NCBI GenBank assembly: GCA_013696385.1
Contig: JACCYR010000301.1
Coordinates: forward strand, 1-6,826
Direction: 5' to 3'
DNA from: Acidobacteriota bacterium
Lineage (GTDB): Bacteria > Acidobacteriota > Blastocatellia > Pyrinomonadales > Pyrinomonadaceae
Length of the DNA stretch: 6,826 nt
The notes under the pieces are model-generated. The model was not told the origin of the DNA, did not search any database, and saw only the letters and a program-made list of their open reading frames with translations. The translations under genes and the position numbers were made by a program. Position 1 is the first letter of the stretch; each line of letters starts with the position of its first letter. This document shows, in pieces, positions 5,963-6,826 of this stretch.

Positions 5963-5992
5963 TGCGGATTTAGGGCGAAAGCCATTACCGCA
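5963..5992 (+). other. Small stem-loop with GNRA tetraloop in the pgsA-tRNA spacer
   Basis: TGCGG (5963-5967) pairs with CCGCA (5988-5992). An asymmetric internal loop then leads to GGC (5974-5976) and GCC (5981-5983) closing a GAAA tetraloop. The surrounding 260-base spacer (5889-6148) is AT-rich and otherwise holds no convincing gene; this stretch (about 5920-5995) stands out as GC-richer. It may be a dispersed repeat, a small structured RNA or chance. Confidence 0.25.
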
Positions 5993-6084
5993 GATCTGAT
6001 TAAAATTAATAAAAGTATTCCGAATTTTTTTGTAAAACTTCTGAAAAATTGTGTTAAACAAACTATTCTAAATTTTCTGCCGAC

Positions 6085-6111
6085 TTGCACAAAATTAAAT
6101 GATTTTATAGT
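6085..6111 (+). promoter_or_regulatory. Probable promoter of tRNA-Thr
   Basis: TTGCAC (6085-6090) and TATAGT (6106-6111) are separated by 15 bases; TAGTAT at 6108-6113 gives a 17-base spacing. Transcription would start about 30 bases before the tRNA. The position suits a single tRNA gene, but the spacing of the better -10 box is short. Confidence 0.45.
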
Positions 6112-6148
6112 ATTTTCGCTTGCGGTTGAGATTAATTAATAAATAAAT

Positions 6149-6224
<76 letters not shown>

Positions 6225-6260
6225 CAATATCTTTAATAAAATCAATAATTTAGAGAGATG

Positions 6261-6290
6261 AAAGGCAAGCATTAAACGCTTGCCTTTTTT
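6261..6290 (+). terminator. Intrinsic terminator after tRNA-Thr
   Basis: AAAGGCAAGC (6261-6270) pairs perfectly with GCTTGCCTTT (6278-6287) over a 7-base loop, and six T follow at 6285-6290. It would end tRNA transcription on the plus strand. Read on the minus strand the stem is the same with a shorter T run, so it may also stop the recombinase transcript coming from the right. Confidence 0.85.
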
Positions 6291-6294
6291 GCTT

Positions 6295-6313
6295 TGAGTG
6301 CCTAGTGAGTGCC
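6295..6313. repeat. Direct repeat TGAGTGCC, possible recombinase arm site
   Basis: TGAGTGCC occurs at 6295-6302 and again at 6306-6313, 11 bases apart, about one helical turn. It lies between the tRNA terminator and the end of the recombinase gene. Repeats of this size near an attachment site often bind the arm-recognition domain of tyrosine integrases; here that is inference from position and spacing. Confidence 0.4.
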
Positions 6314-6325
6314 AACTTCAAAATA

Positions 6326-6826
6326 TCACGTTCCAAACATCATTTTTTCAAGTTTGTTTGTTGCGCTTTCCTGCATCGTTGGCAAGACGTGGCTGTAAGT
6401 GTCTAAGGTCAAAACAATGCTTGCATGTCCAAGACGCTCTGAAACAACTTTAGGATTTTCACCAGCAGACAAAAGCAAGGTTGCCGTCGTATGTCTTAAA
6501 TCGTAAAGCCTAATGCTTGGCAATCCTGCTTTTTTAAGTAACGGTCTGAAATGCCGGTCAAGTAAATTTTTGGGTTGTATCGGCGTTCCGACTTCGGACG
6601 CAAAGACTAAATCAAGGTTTTCATACGCCGCGCCAAGTTTTAATTTAGCTTCAAGTTGGTTGCGTCTGTGAGTTTTCAAAGCGTTTATCACGGAATTTGA
6701 AATAGGTATGCTTCGACGGCTTTTCTTTGTTTTCGGTTCTGTAAAAGTAAATCCGCCGCCTTTTCGTTTCCAAACGATTGCACGGCGAACGCTCAAGGCT
6801 TTTTGCTCAAAATCAATATCTTTCCA
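6326..6826 (-). CDS. Tyrosine recombinase/integrase, C-terminal part (cut by window end)
   Basis: The frame is open to the window edge, so this is the last 166 codons of a longer gene whose N-terminal arm-binding, core-binding and first-arginine regions lie outside. The visible part begins WKDIDFEQKALSV, the usual sequence just after the first catalytic Arg. The catalytic Lys is expected in the beta-hairpin EPKTKKSRR. Box II is LYDLRHTTATLLL, with the second Arg (the position written H in many members is Tyr here, as in many phage-type integrases). GERLGHAS-like sequence follows as SERLGHASIVLTLDTYSHV, with the catalytic His and the nucleophilic Tyr. It ends 16 residues after SHVLPTMQ, as phage-type integrases do. 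The gene points at the 3' end of tRNA-Thr, which fits integration there. Members catalyse site-specific integration and excision of phages and genomic islands. Confidence 0.93.
   Translation of the reverse strand, partial: WKDIDFEQKALSVRRAIVWKRKGGGFTFTEPKTKKSRRSIPISNSVINALKTHRRNQLEAKLKLGAAYENLDLVFASEVGTPIQPKNLLDRHFRPLLKKAGLPSIRLYDLRHTTATLLLSAGENPKVVSERLGHASIVLTLDTYSHVLPTMQESATNKLEKMMFGT
6326..6826. mobile_element. Edge of an integrated element at tRNA-Thr
   Basis: A tRNA gene with an intact 3' end, a recombinase gene directly beside it and a pair of short direct repeats between them is the standard left end of a tRNA-integrated prophage or genomic island. The attachment core would lie within the 3' half of the tRNA (about 6180-6224), so the element proper would start there and continue past the window end. 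The second copy of the core and the cargo are not visible. Confidence 0.6.

Noticed and set aside
5815..6090. Possible 91-aa minus-strand gene overlapping the end of pgsA
   Set aside because: It overlaps pgsA antisense, has no ribosome binding site or family motif, and is basic and AT-driven in composition.
5912..6139. Possible 75-aa plus-strand gene in the pgsA-tRNA spacer
   Set aside because: TTG start without a ribosome binding site, no recognisable domain, and it runs through the putative tRNA promoter.

Overview
The window looks like ordinary chromosomal DNA of a Gram-negative-type bacterium. The small membrane protein, the 235-aa DWALIETW-type protein and the 89-aa protein, together with abundant heptanucleotide repeats, suggest an Acidobacteriota genome of the Blastocatellia/Pyrinomonadaceae kind. 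That placement is inference from recalled family resemblance and was not checked by search.

Left part (91-2690, minus strand). Four genes probably form one leftward transcription unit: an 89-aa acidic hypothetical protein, a 235-aa conserved hypothetical protein, a 107-aa glycine-rich membrane protein and an RlmD-type 23S rRNA (uracil-5) methyltransferase. The last two overlap by four bases (TTGA), so the methyltransferase would start on TTG. Only the methyltransferase has a clear function.

Middle part (2811-5888, plus strand). The large catalytic subunit of methylmalonyl-CoA mutase, without its B12 domain, is followed by MoaE (molybdopterin synthase catalytic subunit) and PgsA (CDP-diacylglycerol-glycerol-3-phosphate phosphatidyltransferase). 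They share a strand but are separated by 176 and 151 bases and do not form an obvious pathway, so separate transcription is likely.

Right part (5889-6826). An AT-rich spacer leads to tRNA-Thr(TGT) with encoded CCA. It is followed by a strong stem-loop terminator and then the C-terminal part of a tyrosine recombinase on the minus strand, cut by the window end. This is the usual layout of an integrated element at a tRNA 3' end; its cargo lies beyond the window.

Repeats are the most unusual content. Different 7-bp tandem repeats occur inside the 235-aa gene (2010-2065), between the 235-aa and 89-aa genes (2350-2433), and directly in front of the mutase (2734-2809). A nested 143-bp REPIN/MITE-like palindrome fills the mutase-moaE gap. 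I see no CRISPR array, defence system, toxin-antitoxin pair or clearly new system. The integrated element is the best place to look, but only its edge is visible.
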